A DNA stretch of 6,719 nucleotides. It comes from Armatimonadota bacterium (lineage in GTDB: Bacteria > Cloacimonadota > Cloacimonadia > Cloacimonadales > TCS61). The notes beneath the pieces were generated by a model, which was not told the origin of the DNA, did not search any database, and worked only from the letters and a program-made list of their open reading frames with translations. The DNA lies in NCBI GenBank assembly GCA_030612605.1, contig JAUWNO010000116.1, positions 1-6,719 of the forward strand, read 5' to 3'. The position numbers and the translations under genes were made by a program. Positions 1 through 6,538 of this stretch are shown here, one piece after another (the first letter of the stretch is position 1; the number at the start of each line of letters is the position of its first letter).

Positions 1-1734
1 TTCGGCAAGACCTCTTTTCATTGCAGTAGAAAGTATTCCCAGTCCAATAGGTTTTGTTAAGATAAGAATATCTCCGGGTTTTGCATTGGAATTTGTAAGA
101 ATTTTATCCGGATGAACAACTCCCAGAACAACCAGTCCGTACTTCGGTTCATTATCATCGATTGTATGACCGCCAATGATGCTAACTCCAGCTTCTTTTG
201 CTTTATCTTCTGCTCCCAGAAGAATTTGTTTCAAGACCTCCATTGGCAATCGATTGGAAGGAAAACCCACAATATTCAAAGCAAAAAGAGGTTTCGCTCC
301 CATTGCATAAATATCACTGAAAGCATTTGCAGCAGCAATGGCTCCGAATTGATACGGATCATCTACGATTGGTGTAAAAAAATCTACGGTTTGCACGATT
401 GCGGTATTATCATCTAATTTATAAACAGCAGCATCATCCGCTGTATTTGTGCCCACGATCACATTGGGATCAAGAATTGGACTCAAAGAAGAGAGAATTT
501 TCTCCAGAGCCTGCGGTCTGAGCTTGCAGGCACAACCCAGTCCGGCAGTAAAGTGCGTGAGCTTAATCTCTTTTGATTCCGGCAAATGAGTTTTTTCGGA
601 TGGAGTTCTCATTCGATTAATTACTTTTGTAACAGTATCGATCGCTTTATCAATTTCATCTTCTGTTGTTTTCCTGCCGGTGGAAAACCTGATTGTTCCC
701 ATTGCGTATTTTTCCGGTAAGTTCATAGCGATTAAAACAGGTGAAAGCTCGATTGAATCCGAATGACAGGCAGCTCCTGCAGATGCAGCGATTTCTTCCA
801 ATTCAGATAAAATTCCATCAGCTTCCAGATTTGGAAAACTCAAACTGAGTGTGTTGGGGAGCCGCTTTGTCGGATGACCATTAAGTTTTATATCTTCCAG
901 GTTTTGGATCAATCCATCATACAATCTGTCTCGCATTTTTTTCATATGAGTCATGTTTTTTTCAAGATTGCGTCCAGCAATTTCGCAGGCTTTTCCCAAA
1001 CCAACAATTCCCATAACATTCTCTGTTCCTGCTCGCAGGTCTTGTTCATGATCCGCACCGTGCATAAATTTCTCAAGCTGGATACCCTGCTGAATATAAA
1101 GTGCTCCAATCCCTTTGGGAGCATAAAGTTTATGTCCTGCAATAGAGAGAAGGTCAACTCCCAGTTCATTGACATCGGTTGGTATTTTTCCCACAGATTG
1201 GGCTGCATCCGTATGAAAGATTATCTCATTTTTTTCGGCAATCTCAGAAATCGCTTTTATTGGCTGAATAGTGCCGACTTCGTTATTGGCATGCATAATC
1301 GTGATGAGTATTGTTTGAGATGTAATGGCTTTTTCCAGTTCCGGTAAATTCACAATTCCGTATTTATCAACAGGAATGTAAGAAACATTAAAACCGTTTT
1401 TCTCTAAAAATTTACAGACTTCAATCACAGCCGGATGCTCTATCGTGGAAGTAATTATATGATTCCCTTTTGCGTGATTTGCAAAAGCGAAACCAATAAT
1501 TGCAAAGTTGTTTGATTCTGTGCCACCGCTGGTAAAAATGATTTCTTCAGCATTACAGCCCAGGATCGAAGCAACCTGTTTACGGGCTTTTTGAATGGCT
1601 TTTTTGGTTTGAATTCCATACCAGTGCGAACTGGACGGATTTCCAAAATGCTCTTTTAAGAAAGGGAGCATAGCATCTGCAACTTCAGAAGCTATTGGCG
1701 TGGTTGCATTATAATCCAAGTAAATCGGTTTCAT
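1..1734 (-). CDS. Selenocysteine lyase/cysteine desulfurase-selenophosphate synthetase fusion (3' end outside window)
   Basis: Two enzymes are joined in one frame. Residues 1-375 are a PLP-dependent fold-type I cysteine desulfurase (NifS class): DYNATTP near the start, SGGTESNN, His100 in EHPAV, HTDAAQ with Asp176, the PLP lysine Lys202 in GHK, and RAGTEN. The catalytic loop reads GAACHSD with Cys323, followed by SPVL. As I recall them, selenocysteine lyases (SCLY) carry GAACHSD and PSPVL, so a selenium-releasing role is favoured over general sulfur transfer. After a short polar linker (about 376-389), SelD begins: GLGCACK with Cys401, Cys403 and Lys404 aligning with E. coli Cys17, Cys19 and Lys20. 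ADDAAV (Asp433, Asp434), QTVDFFTPIVDDPY, AAANAFSDIYAMGAKP and GGHTIDDNEPKYG follow. The catalytic position is a normal Cys codon (TGT), not TGA. SelD is usually near 345 residues, so roughly 155 are missing beyond base 1. The frame is open throughout. Start ATG at 1734 has AAAGGA eight bases upstream. SelD makes selenophosphate from selenide and ATP for selenocysteine or selenouridine synthesis. The protein is cytoplasmic. Confidence 0.95.
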   Translation of the reverse strand, partial: MKPIYLDYNATTPIASEVADAMLPFLKEHFGNPSSSHWYGIQTKKAIQKARKQVASILGCNAEEIIFTSGGTESNNFAIIGFAFANHAKGNHIITSTIEHPAVIEVCKFLEKNGFNVSYIPVDKYGIVNLPELEKAITSQTILITIMHANNEVGTIQPIKAISEIAEKNEIIFHTDAAQSVGKIPTDVNELGVDLLSIAGHKLYAPKGIGALYIQQGIQLEKFMHGADHEQDLRAGTENVMGIVGLGKACEIAGRNLEKNMTHMKKMRDRLYDGLIQNLEDIKLNGHPTKRLPNTLSLSFPNLEADGILSELEEIAASAGAACHSDSIELSPVLIAMNLPEKYAMGTIRFSTGRKTTEDEIDKAIDTVTKVINRMRTPSEKTHLPESKEIKLTHFTAGLGCACKLRPQALEKILSSLSPILDPNVIVGTNTADDAAVYKLDDNTAIVQTVDFFTPIVDDPYQFGAIAAANAFSDIYAMGAKPLFALNIVGFPSNRLPMEVLKQILLGAEDKAKEAGVSIIGGHTIDDNEPKYGLVVLGVVHPDKILTNSNAKPGDILILTKPIGLGILSTAMKRGLAE

Positions 1735-1750
1735 CTTAAAAATCCTTTAT

Positions 1751-1785
1751 CAGAGTTTTCAATACAAATATCTGCTCTAAAGAAA
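1751..1785 (+). repeat. 35-bp direct repeat, left copy
   Basis: Begins CAGAGTTTTC, has a 4-base variable segment (AATA), then a 21-base block starting CAAATATCTG and ending TAAAGAAA. The right copy at 5772-5806 matches at 32 of 35 positions; all three differences are in the 4-base segment (AATA against TAGG). This copy lies in the 5' leader of the lyase-SelD gene, just upstream of its ribosome binding site. The two copies flank the two plus-strand secreted-protein genes. It could be a target duplication, an att-like site or a dispersed genomic repeat; the sequence alone cannot decide. Confidence 0.85.
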
Positions 1786-1822
1786 AATTGTCTGAAATAT
1801 AGACAAGTAATTTATTTTTTTA

Positions 1823-1858
1823 GGTTGCACCTCGCATCTCGCAACCCGATCTTTTTTT
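1823..1858 (+). repeat. Short inverted repeat followed by a T run
   Basis: GGTTGC (1823-1828) pairs with GCAACC (1841-1846), leaving a 12-base C-rich loop, and a run of seven T follows at 1852-1858. The shape resembles a weak intrinsic terminator read on the plus strand, but no plus-strand gene ends upstream of it in this window. It may equally be one more short palindrome of the kind found elsewhere here. Confidence 0.4.
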
Positions 1859-2024
1859 CTGTCCCCTTTGGTATACACTTTGTGACAAGTTGTTATATTT
1901 TATTTTATGGGCAATTATACCTATTTCAATATAGTATAGTTAGTTGCGATTCTGAATGGTTTTTACATGATAACTGCAAATTTATTATTTATAATTTAAC
2001 ACAATTAAGTCTAAGAAAAAAAAA

Positions 2025-2055
2025 TTGACAATTTTTTAATTATTTTCTCTTTATC
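2025..2055 (+). promoter_or_regulatory. Possible promoter for the propeller gene
   Basis: A perfect TTGACA box lies at 2025-2030 after an A tract. At 17-19 bases spacing only weak -10 candidates occur (TCTTTA at 2048, TTTATC at 2050). TACAAT at 2064-2069 is a better -10 but is 33 bases from the TTGACA box. Because Bacteroidota-type promoters differ from the E. coli consensus, the assignment is weak. Confidence 0.3.
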
Positions 2056-2090
2056 CATCCAGATACAATTAGCCTGAAATGGAGGATCTC

Positions 2091-3752
2091 ATGTTAAAAA
2101 CATTGTTTAATCCCGTCTTTTCGGGAAAATCGAAACGAATATTCTTATTTATTTTATACCTTTGTCTTTTTACTTTCACGCAAGCACAAAACTACATGAA
2201 CCAAATAGCCTACTTGGAAGGAGAAAACGAGAATGATATTTTTGGCAAATTCATCACATCACTCGATTTTAACGGAGATGGTTATGATGATATTGTGGTA
2301 AGTGCTCGAGGTTGGCAGCCTTCAGGAAATACCAGTGTAGGTAAATTGTATTTTTATCTCGGTAGTGAAATTTTCGATGAGGAAGCTGATTTTACAATTT
2401 CCGGAAATTTAGATTCAATTGTAAAATACCAGGCAACAAATTTAGGTGATCTTAATAATGACGGATATGAAGACTTGGGAATGATGAGAGAAACCGAAGA
2501 AGACCTTCTTGTCCAAATATTATTAGGAAATTCCGAGCAAGATACAATCCCGGATTTTGAACAATCATTTTCTAAAGATTATTATGACTATTTAGGTATC
2601 AGAAAATTAGGAGATATCAACAATGATGGGTATGATGATGCCGGTCTTGTCGCAAAAGGTATCTGGTTATTTCAGATAAATTATCCTGTAAATTATTTCT
2701 TTATTTATGGTAATGAAAATAACCTAACCAGCGAACTTTTCTATTCGTACACTTTAGATGGATCTGGTAATGCGTTTAGTGGTGTGGGTGATGTAAATAA
2801 TGATGGGTATTCTGATTTTTGCATCGGTTACACATATAAAATTGAAGAAGAACAAAGGTATACAAATACATTTTACTATGGTGGGGAGAATATTAATCCT
2901 GAACCGGACTTAATTCTTTGGGATTTAGATAATACGAATATGACCTTGGGTCTTCCAGCAGGAGATTTGAATGCAGATGGATTTGATGATTTCGCAGGAC
3001 ATTTGACAACAACTATTGAATACAATATCCGTATCTGGTTCGGGAAAGAAATAATAACCCAGGATTGTGATCTATTGCTCAGCGAAGGCAGCGGTGGTGG
3101 AGGTTTAGATTATGCTTTTTCTTTTGGCGATATAAATAACGACGGTTTTAGTGATTTGGCTATTGGAGGTCCTGGTTCCGGTTTAAACGGAAAAGCATAT
3201 TTATACCTTGGAAGTGAAGAACCCAATAATACTGTCGATTTCGAATTTGAACAACCACCCGGTGTTCATCATGATTACGGAACTGCTGTAACAGTTGGTC
3301 GTTTCAATGGTGACGAATATGATGATGTTGCAATTTCAGGTCCTATGAGCGGAGGAGGTCCCAATCCGGGTTATGTTTATGTTTTTGCCGGAAATGGAGA
3401 TTTTGAGGATTTAGTAGATGCAGAGGATGAAGAAATAATTCCGGTTGCTGAAGTAGAATTCGAAGCTTATCCTAATCCGTTTAATCCGAGTGTTACTTTT
3501 TCTGTTAAATTTAGCAACGAACCCAACCAACAATACGAACAAATACAAATCGAAATTTATAATGTAAAAGGACAGAAGGTAAAAACTTTAGATTTGGAGT
3601 CGGCGAGTCCCTCGCCTTTTTTTGCCGACGAAGTCAGCTACTCCATATCTTGGAATGCAGAAGGACATACAAGTGGTGTATATTTCTGTAAGTTAATTAA
3701 TGTCAAAGATGGTAAGGTGCTATCTGTTAAAAAAGTTACCTTGATGAAGTAA
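2091..3752 (+). CDS. Secreted FG-GAP/VCBS repeat beta-propeller protein with T9SS sorting domain
   Basis: A 553-residue exported protein. Residues 1-32 form a signal peptide: basic SGKSKR, hydrophobic IFLFILYLCLFTF, probable cleavage after TQA. Seven FG-GAP/VCBS calcium-binding loops of the form D-x-N-x-D-G-[YF]-x-D begin near residues 59, 120, 175, 234, 292, 347 and 404, spaced about 55-60 residues, as in an integrin-alpha-like seven-bladed propeller. The last is degenerate (RFNGDEYDD, with Arg for the first Asp and Glu for Gly). An acidic linker (VDAEDEEI) leads to a T9SS type A / FlgD-like Ig sorting domain: AYPNPFNPS at 459-467, IEIYNVKGQKVKTL, SISWN, SGVYFCKL, ending at LMK. The product is probably delivered to the outer surface or medium; its ligand is unknown. 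ATG at 2091 is chosen because GGAGG sits five bases upstream; an in-frame ATG at 2079 would lie over that ribosome binding site. The sorting domain contains a 51-bp palindromic element (3595-3645). Confidence 0.9.
   Translation: MLKTLFNPVFSGKSKRIFLFILYLCLFTFTQAQNYMNQIAYLEGENENDIFGKFITSLDFNGDGYDDIVVSARGWQPSGNTSVGKLYFYLGSEIFDEEADFTISGNLDSIVKYQATNLGDLNNDGYEDLGMMRETEEDLLVQILLGNSEQDTIPDFEQSFSKDYYDYLGIRKLGDINNDGYDDAGLVAKGIWLFQINYPVNYFFIYGNENNLTSELFYSYTLDGSGNAFSGVGDVNNDGYSDFCIGYTYKIEEEQRYTNTFYYGGENINPEPDLILWDLDNTNMTLGLPAGDLNADGFDDFAGHLTTTIEYNIRIWFGKEIITQDCDLLLSEGSGGGGLDYAFSFGDINNDGFSDLAIGGPGSGLNGKAYLYLGSEEPNNTVDFEFEQPPGVHHDYGTAVTVGRFNGDEYDDVAISGPMSGGGPNPGYVYVFAGNGDFEDLVDAEDEEIIPVAEVEFEAYPNPFNPSVTFSVKFSNEPNQQYEQIQIEIYNVKGQKVKTLDLESASPSPFFADEVSYSISWNAEGHTSGVYFCKLINVKDGKVLSVKKVTLMK
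3595..3645 (+). repeat. Palindromic element copy A, in frame inside the sorting domain
   Basis: Bounded by TGGAGT (3595-3600) and its reverse complement ACTCCA (3640-3645). Inside, GGCGAG (3602-3607) and CTCGCC (3611-3616) form a hairpin with a 3-base loop, and GTCGGC (3599-3604) can instead pair with GCCGAC (3624-3629). At 51 bp it adds 17 codons without breaking the frame. It encodes about ESASPSPFFADEVSYS (residues 503-518), lying between the strand ending KTL and the strand SISWN of the Ig-like domain, where a surface loop is expected. It shares ends and size with copy B at 3756-3807. Confidence 0.75.
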
Positions 3753-3755
3753 ATT

Positions 3756-3807
3756 TGGAGTGCATCAACCGTGTTGATGCATTAAACAACACGGTTGTTT
3801 TACTCCA
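3756..3807 (+). repeat. Palindromic element copy B, just after the stop codon
   Basis: Bounded by TGGAGT (3756-3761) and ACTCCA (3802-3807), 52 bp, starting three bases after the TAA of the propeller gene. Two strong stems compete: TGCATCAAC (3761-3769) with GTTGATGCA (3773-3781), 9 bp and a 3-base loop; and CAACCGTGTTG (3766-3776) with CAACACGGTTG (3787-3797), 11 bp and a 10-base loop. The second is compatible with the outer TGGAGT/ACTCCA stem; the first hairpin and the 11-bp stem cannot form together. A TTTT follows the 11-bp stem, so it might act as a weak terminator or attenuator between the two plus-strand genes. A role as a dispersed repeat is better supported. Confidence 0.75.
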
Positions 3808-3853
3808 CAAAAAGTCCGGCTTCATTTTATTACGCTGTGACAAGGAGAGAATC

Positions 3854-5866
3854 ATGTTTAGAAAAGTTTTATTAACGCTTATTGCAGTTTTATTTGTTAC
3901 CCATCTTTTTAGTTTTTATTCAGATGATTTCATTATTGGAGCTTATACATATTTACGTTACAATACAGACAATATCGATACTTGTATGGATTACTTATCA
4001 GAAGCTCATTATAATTGCCATATATGTAGTAATTCGGATTTGAATATTTCAGACATTTATGAAAAATCAGATAGCAGGAACCTCGATATGATACTGCACG
4101 ACCTCTATTGGAATGAAACGAGTGAAGTATATGGTATTTATGAACTGACGAGGGCAAATAACTACATCTATGAAGCTGAATATTCTGCAATCGGGGAACA
4201 AATCGAACCAGAGGATTGTCCATCGAGATATTATTACAGAGTTACACGAGAAGAAAACGTAGGCGGTAGAAATAATGAATATGATCCAGTACATTCACAT
4301 GGTTTTGCCTGGATATGTAATGTCGATGATCATATTGAGGGTATTGCCGCAGATACACTTTACTGGAAATGGCTAAGACTTGGAAACGATTATCCTTTGG
4401 TAAAACAAATAGTAACAAAAAAAGTGGAAACATTTTTTTATGATTTTTCTATGAAAACAGACAATCCTATTCCTGATGATACGACAAGAGTGTGCCGGAT
4501 AAATGTATATGTTCTTAATGATACTTTAGGAAAAGAATATTTACCGATTTACAGTTTTCAACCAAACTTATATGAAAACCAAATATTGACAGTAGAAGAT
4601 TTTTATTATGCTCAGCAGCATCCTGAATATCCTACTTATAAATTATTTACTTTTTATACACCAAAAGATTCAATACCGGAGGAATTAATTGATCAAAGCA
4701 CATCCGATAGGAGACTAAAAAACTTCAATTTTGAAGTTTACTGGTATGATAATGAAGATTTATATATTGATCGTTTCAGGATTTATGACGATATCTATAA
4801 AAAGTTAGAAAATGGTGATTATGATGAGATGATAGCATCAAGATTTAATTCTCTAAATGTTCCAAATTTAAGATATTTCTACTCCAAAGATGAACCCTAT
4901 CCGCCGCATCTTGATTCGTATAAATTAGTAGAAGATGCTTTAAATGATAGCATAGATCTGATAACAGCAGTTCATAGAATAGGAAACTGGGCTGGAGATG
5001 ATTATACAGAGTATAAGTATAATCACCACGAGCTATTTAATACAGTATCAGAACCTGAAAATATCATGTTTGATAATTATCCTTGCGATCGTCTAAAAAA
5101 ATGGAACTCTGTTCATAGTAATAATCTCGGATATATTCAATGTATGATTGATAGAATGCTTAACTGGTATAATAATGTAAGAGAAATTGCAACGAATGAA
5201 CAGATTCCTTTTTTAGCAATACCTCAAACTTATGGTTTATGGTTATTATATCCAGATGAGTATAATGAACATTGGGGTGGTAGAATGCGTCCAACTATCG
5301 AAATGCAGAAATGTCTGCAATATTTACCTTTATGTTATGATGCAGATGGAATTATCGATTATAAATTCATTTCATATTACCATTATAATGCCAGAGAAGA
5401 CGAGCTTGAGTATTCAGAACCTGTTGATAGTGGAATAGATGAAAACCCGGACGAGTTTCATCGTTTAGCATTAATAGATAAAGCAGGAGCTGAAAATTCC
5501 GGACATCCATTTCGAACACCACAATATTATGCAATCCAGCAAGCAAATGAAAAAATAGAAGTATATGGACCTATAATAAAAAGTTTAGATTGGCATGGAG
5601 TTGGAACCATTGAAACTGTAAACACTGAAATGATGTTTGATGAGTCTATCGCAGATAACCTAAGTTCAATAACCATAGAAGATGATGACTCGGATTATTG
5701 GGGATATGTTGAATGTGCGGTATATAAAGATGGAAATACAAACGATAATTATTTTATGTTGGTAAATCGTACAGAGTTTTCTAGGCAAATATCTGCTCTA
5801 AAGAAATTTTTTTTAATTCGTGTTTACAACAAATTTTTTGAAATGTTCAAAAATATCTTTTGGTAA
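3854..5866 (+). CDS. Secreted TIM-barrel glycoside hydrolase-like protein, probably 3'-truncated
   Basis: A 670-residue product beginning with a signal peptide (MFRK, then a hydrophobic stretch through about residue 20, before SFYSDD). I do not recognise an exact family. Several features recall TIM-barrel glycoside hydrolases and related uncharacterised domains: IIGAYTYLRY with a following helix ending EAHYN near the start, YSKDEPYPP with Asp346-Glu347-Pro348 as a candidate acidic active-site strand end, IMFDNYP, IPFLAIPQTYG, and RMRPTIEMQ...LPLCYDADGIIDYKFISYY (from residue 477). YFMLVNRT near 633-640 resembles the start of a C-terminal beta-sandwich. That sandwich and any sorting domain are absent. 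From about residue 641 the frame runs through the right 35-bp repeat into the opposite strand of the thioesterase gene, adding a Phe/Lys-rich tail. ATG at 3854 is preceded by AAGGAG; an in-frame upstream ATG at 3755 is rejected. The copy may be non-functional or unable to use T9SS export. Substrate unknown. Confidence 0.65.
   Translation: MFRKVLLTLIAVLFVTHLFSFYSDDFIIGAYTYLRYNTDNIDTCMDYLSEAHYNCHICSNSDLNISDIYEKSDSRNLDMILHDLYWNETSEVYGIYELTRANNYIYEAEYSAIGEQIEPEDCPSRYYYRVTREENVGGRNNEYDPVHSHGFAWICNVDDHIEGIAADTLYWKWLRLGNDYPLVKQIVTKKVETFFYDFSMKTDNPIPDDTTRVCRINVYVLNDTLGKEYLPIYSFQPNLYENQILTVEDFYYAQQHPEYPTYKLFTFYTPKDSIPEELIDQSTSDRRLKNFNFEVYWYDNEDLYIDRFRIYDDIYKKLENGDYDEMIASRFNSLNVPNLRYFYSKDEPYPPHLDSYKLVEDALNDSIDLITAVHRIGNWAGDDYTEYKYNHHELFNTVSEPENIMFDNYPCDRLKKWNSVHSNNLGYIQCMIDRMLNWYNNVREIATNEQIPFLAIPQTYGLWLLYPDEYNEHWGGRMRPTIEMQKCLQYLPLCYDADGIIDYKFISYYHYNAREDELEYSEPVDSGIDENPDEFHRLALIDKAGAENSGHPFRTPQYYAIQQANEKIEVYGPIIKSLDWHGVGTIETVNTEMMFDESIADNLSSITIEDDDSDYWGYVECAVYKDGNTNDNYFMLVNRTEFSRQISALKKFFLIRVYNKFFEMFKNIFW
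5772..5806 (+). repeat. 35-bp direct repeat, right copy
   Basis: Matches 1751-1785 at 32 of 35 positions, in the same orientation and 4021 bp away, with TAGG in place of AATA in the 4-base segment. It lies inside the 3' end of the glycosidase-like reading frame and ends six bases before the complement of the thioesterase stop codon (5813-5815). A run of eight T (5807-5814) follows directly. Confidence 0.85.
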
Positions 5867-6214
5867 TCGATTGGGTTTTGTATCTTTGATAAACACACCT
5901 TTGACGATAGCTCGATTGCATAATTCATTTTTAGAATTGAATATTTCCTGTTTCCAGGTTGCTTTCAATCTTGTCGATTTAATAATATCAGAATGAACTG
6001 TAATAATTTCTCCCATTTGAATCGCTTTAATAAATTCAAGTTCAAGATTGATCAGGAAAATGCCAATATTTTTTTCGTTCAATTTTTGTATGGACATTCC
6101 CATCTGATCTAAAGCATCTGAACGTGCTTCTTCATAAATGTGCAGATAAATCGCATTATTAAGATGTCCGTAGATATCGCATTCATAACCAAAAATTTTT
6201 CTTTTATAATCCAT
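5813..6214 (-). CDS. Acyl-CoA thioesterase, hotdog fold (4HBT/YbgC-like)
   Basis: A 133-residue cytoplasmic protein, the usual length for the 4-hydroxybenzoyl-CoA thioesterase/YbgC group. The N-terminus carries the family signature YECDIYGHLNNAIYL, with Asp13 in the position of the catalytic aspartate and His17-x-Asn-Asn following, then EEARSDAL at the start of the long hotdog helix. The rest (LELEFIKAIQMGEIITVHSDI, LKATWKQEIFN, AIVKGVFID-like KGVFIKD) fits the beta-sheet core of the fold. It should hydrolyse an acyl-CoA thioester; the substrate cannot be told. The ATG at 6214 is chosen because GAGGAA lies about five bases upstream; an in-frame TTG at 6226 is possible but would overlap that site. 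The last 54 bases overlap the 3' end of the convergent glycosidase-like frame, which I attribute to truncation of that gene. It may once have been co-transcribed with lyase-SelD. Confidence 0.9.
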   Translation of the reverse strand: MDYKRKIFGYECDIYGHLNNAIYLHIYEEARSDALDQMGMSIQKLNEKNIGIFLINLELEFIKAIQMGEIITVHSDIIKSTRLKATWKQEIFNSKNELCNRAIVKGVFIKDTKPNRLPKDIFEHFKKFVVNTN

Positions 6215-6375
6215 TTGTTTCCTCAAATATTGTTTTTATGGATTTGTATGATTGGAAAGCTGTACTTTGAAAGTAGTTTCCCTAACATATCAAACTTTCT
6301 TTTTGAATATTTCATTTTTTATCACATAATTTATTTTGCTACACAACTTTAATTCAAATGATTTGGTGTCAATAA

Positions 6376-6423
6376 AAACAGCGGAGCTGTTTCGAGTTGT
6401 AAGGAGCTTGCGACGACGACTCG
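6376..6423 (-). repeat. Paired hairpins with terminator-like shape on the minus strand
   Basis: AAACAGC (6376-6382) and GCTGTTT (6386-6392) form a perfect 7-bp stem with loop GGA. Adjacent, CGAGT (6393-6397) pairs with ACTCG (6419-6423). Read on the minus strand, the 7-bp stem is followed by TTATT, so it could end a transcript entering from the right of the window. It could also be a further dispersed palindrome. Confidence 0.45.
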
Positions 6424-6486
6424 AGGTAGCTTGAATACGCACTTTGTCTTCCCGAAAAATATGGATCGTTCCTTACGAGCTTCTTG

Positions 6487-6504
6487 CTATCAGCGATCTG
6501 ATAG
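6487..6504. repeat. Perfect short hairpin
   Basis: CTATCAG (6487-6493) and CTGATAG (6498-6504) make a 7-bp stem around loop CGAT. No gene end or start is adjacent, and no long T run follows on either strand. Function unknown. Confidence 0.5.
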
Positions 6505-6538
6505 TTCTATTAAGATGAAAATAAAAAAACGCAAAACA

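Larger units (their letters stand above)
1735..2090. other. AT-rich intergenic region between divergent genes
   Basis: This spacer separates the minus-strand lyase-SelD gene from the plus-strand propeller gene. It holds the lyase-SelD ribosome binding site (TCCTTT on the plus strand, 1743-1748), one copy of the 35-bp direct repeat, a hairpin followed by a T run, and a TTGACA box. The reading frames in it give hydrophobic or low-complexity translations without recognisable domains, so I see no gene here. Confidence 0.7.
1786..5806. mobile_element. Putative 4.0-kb inserted segment (plus one flanking repeat copy)
   Basis: The segment lies between near-identical 35-bp direct repeats and carries two plus-strand genes for exported proteins. 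Genes on both sides are on the minus strand and would form a tight pair without it. The right boundary coincides with loss of the expected C-terminus of the glycosidase-like protein, which then reads through the repeat and into the thioesterase gene. No integrase, transposase or terminal inverted repeats are visible, so this is not a classical insertion sequence. Alternatives are recombination between copies of a dispersed repeat, capture of foreign DNA through short homology, or a contig misjoin. Existence as a mobile unit is inference. Confidence 0.35.

Noticed and set aside
526..534. Possible selenocysteine codon in the SelD active site
   Set aside because: Many SelD proteins use Sec here, but the codons are TGT and TGC (Cys401, Cys403); no in-frame TGA occurs in the visible gene.
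112..1347. Plus-strand and alternate-frame minus-strand reading frames across the lyase-SelD gene
   Set aside because: They lie antisense or out of frame to a gene with unmistakable family motifs and show no domains.
1738..1817. Minus-strand frame ending ...FSLEQIFVLKTLIKDF, stop one base before the lyase-SelD start
   Set aside because: It looks like the tail of an upstream operon gene, but an in-frame stop lies about 25 codons upstream, there is no start with a ribosome binding site, and the same stretch in the right repeat has a stop in that frame. Treated as chance.
1825..2028. Plus-strand 67-codon frame in the spacer
   Set aside because: No ATG start, no ribosome binding site, hydrophobic composition typical of translated AT-rich spacer.
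3755..3853. Upstream ATG extending the glycosidase-like protein by 33 residues
   Set aside because: The extension is translated palindromic element B. ATG at 3854 has a good AAGGAG site and gives an N-terminal signal peptide.
3933..4433. Minus-strand frames inside the glycosidase-like gene
   Set aside because: Antisense shadows without ribosome binding sites or recognisable motifs.
6140..6352. Plus-strand 70-codon frame upstream of and overlapping the thioesterase gene
   Set aside because: Antisense to the conserved thioesterase N-terminus, Phe/Ile-rich low complexity, no ribosome binding site.
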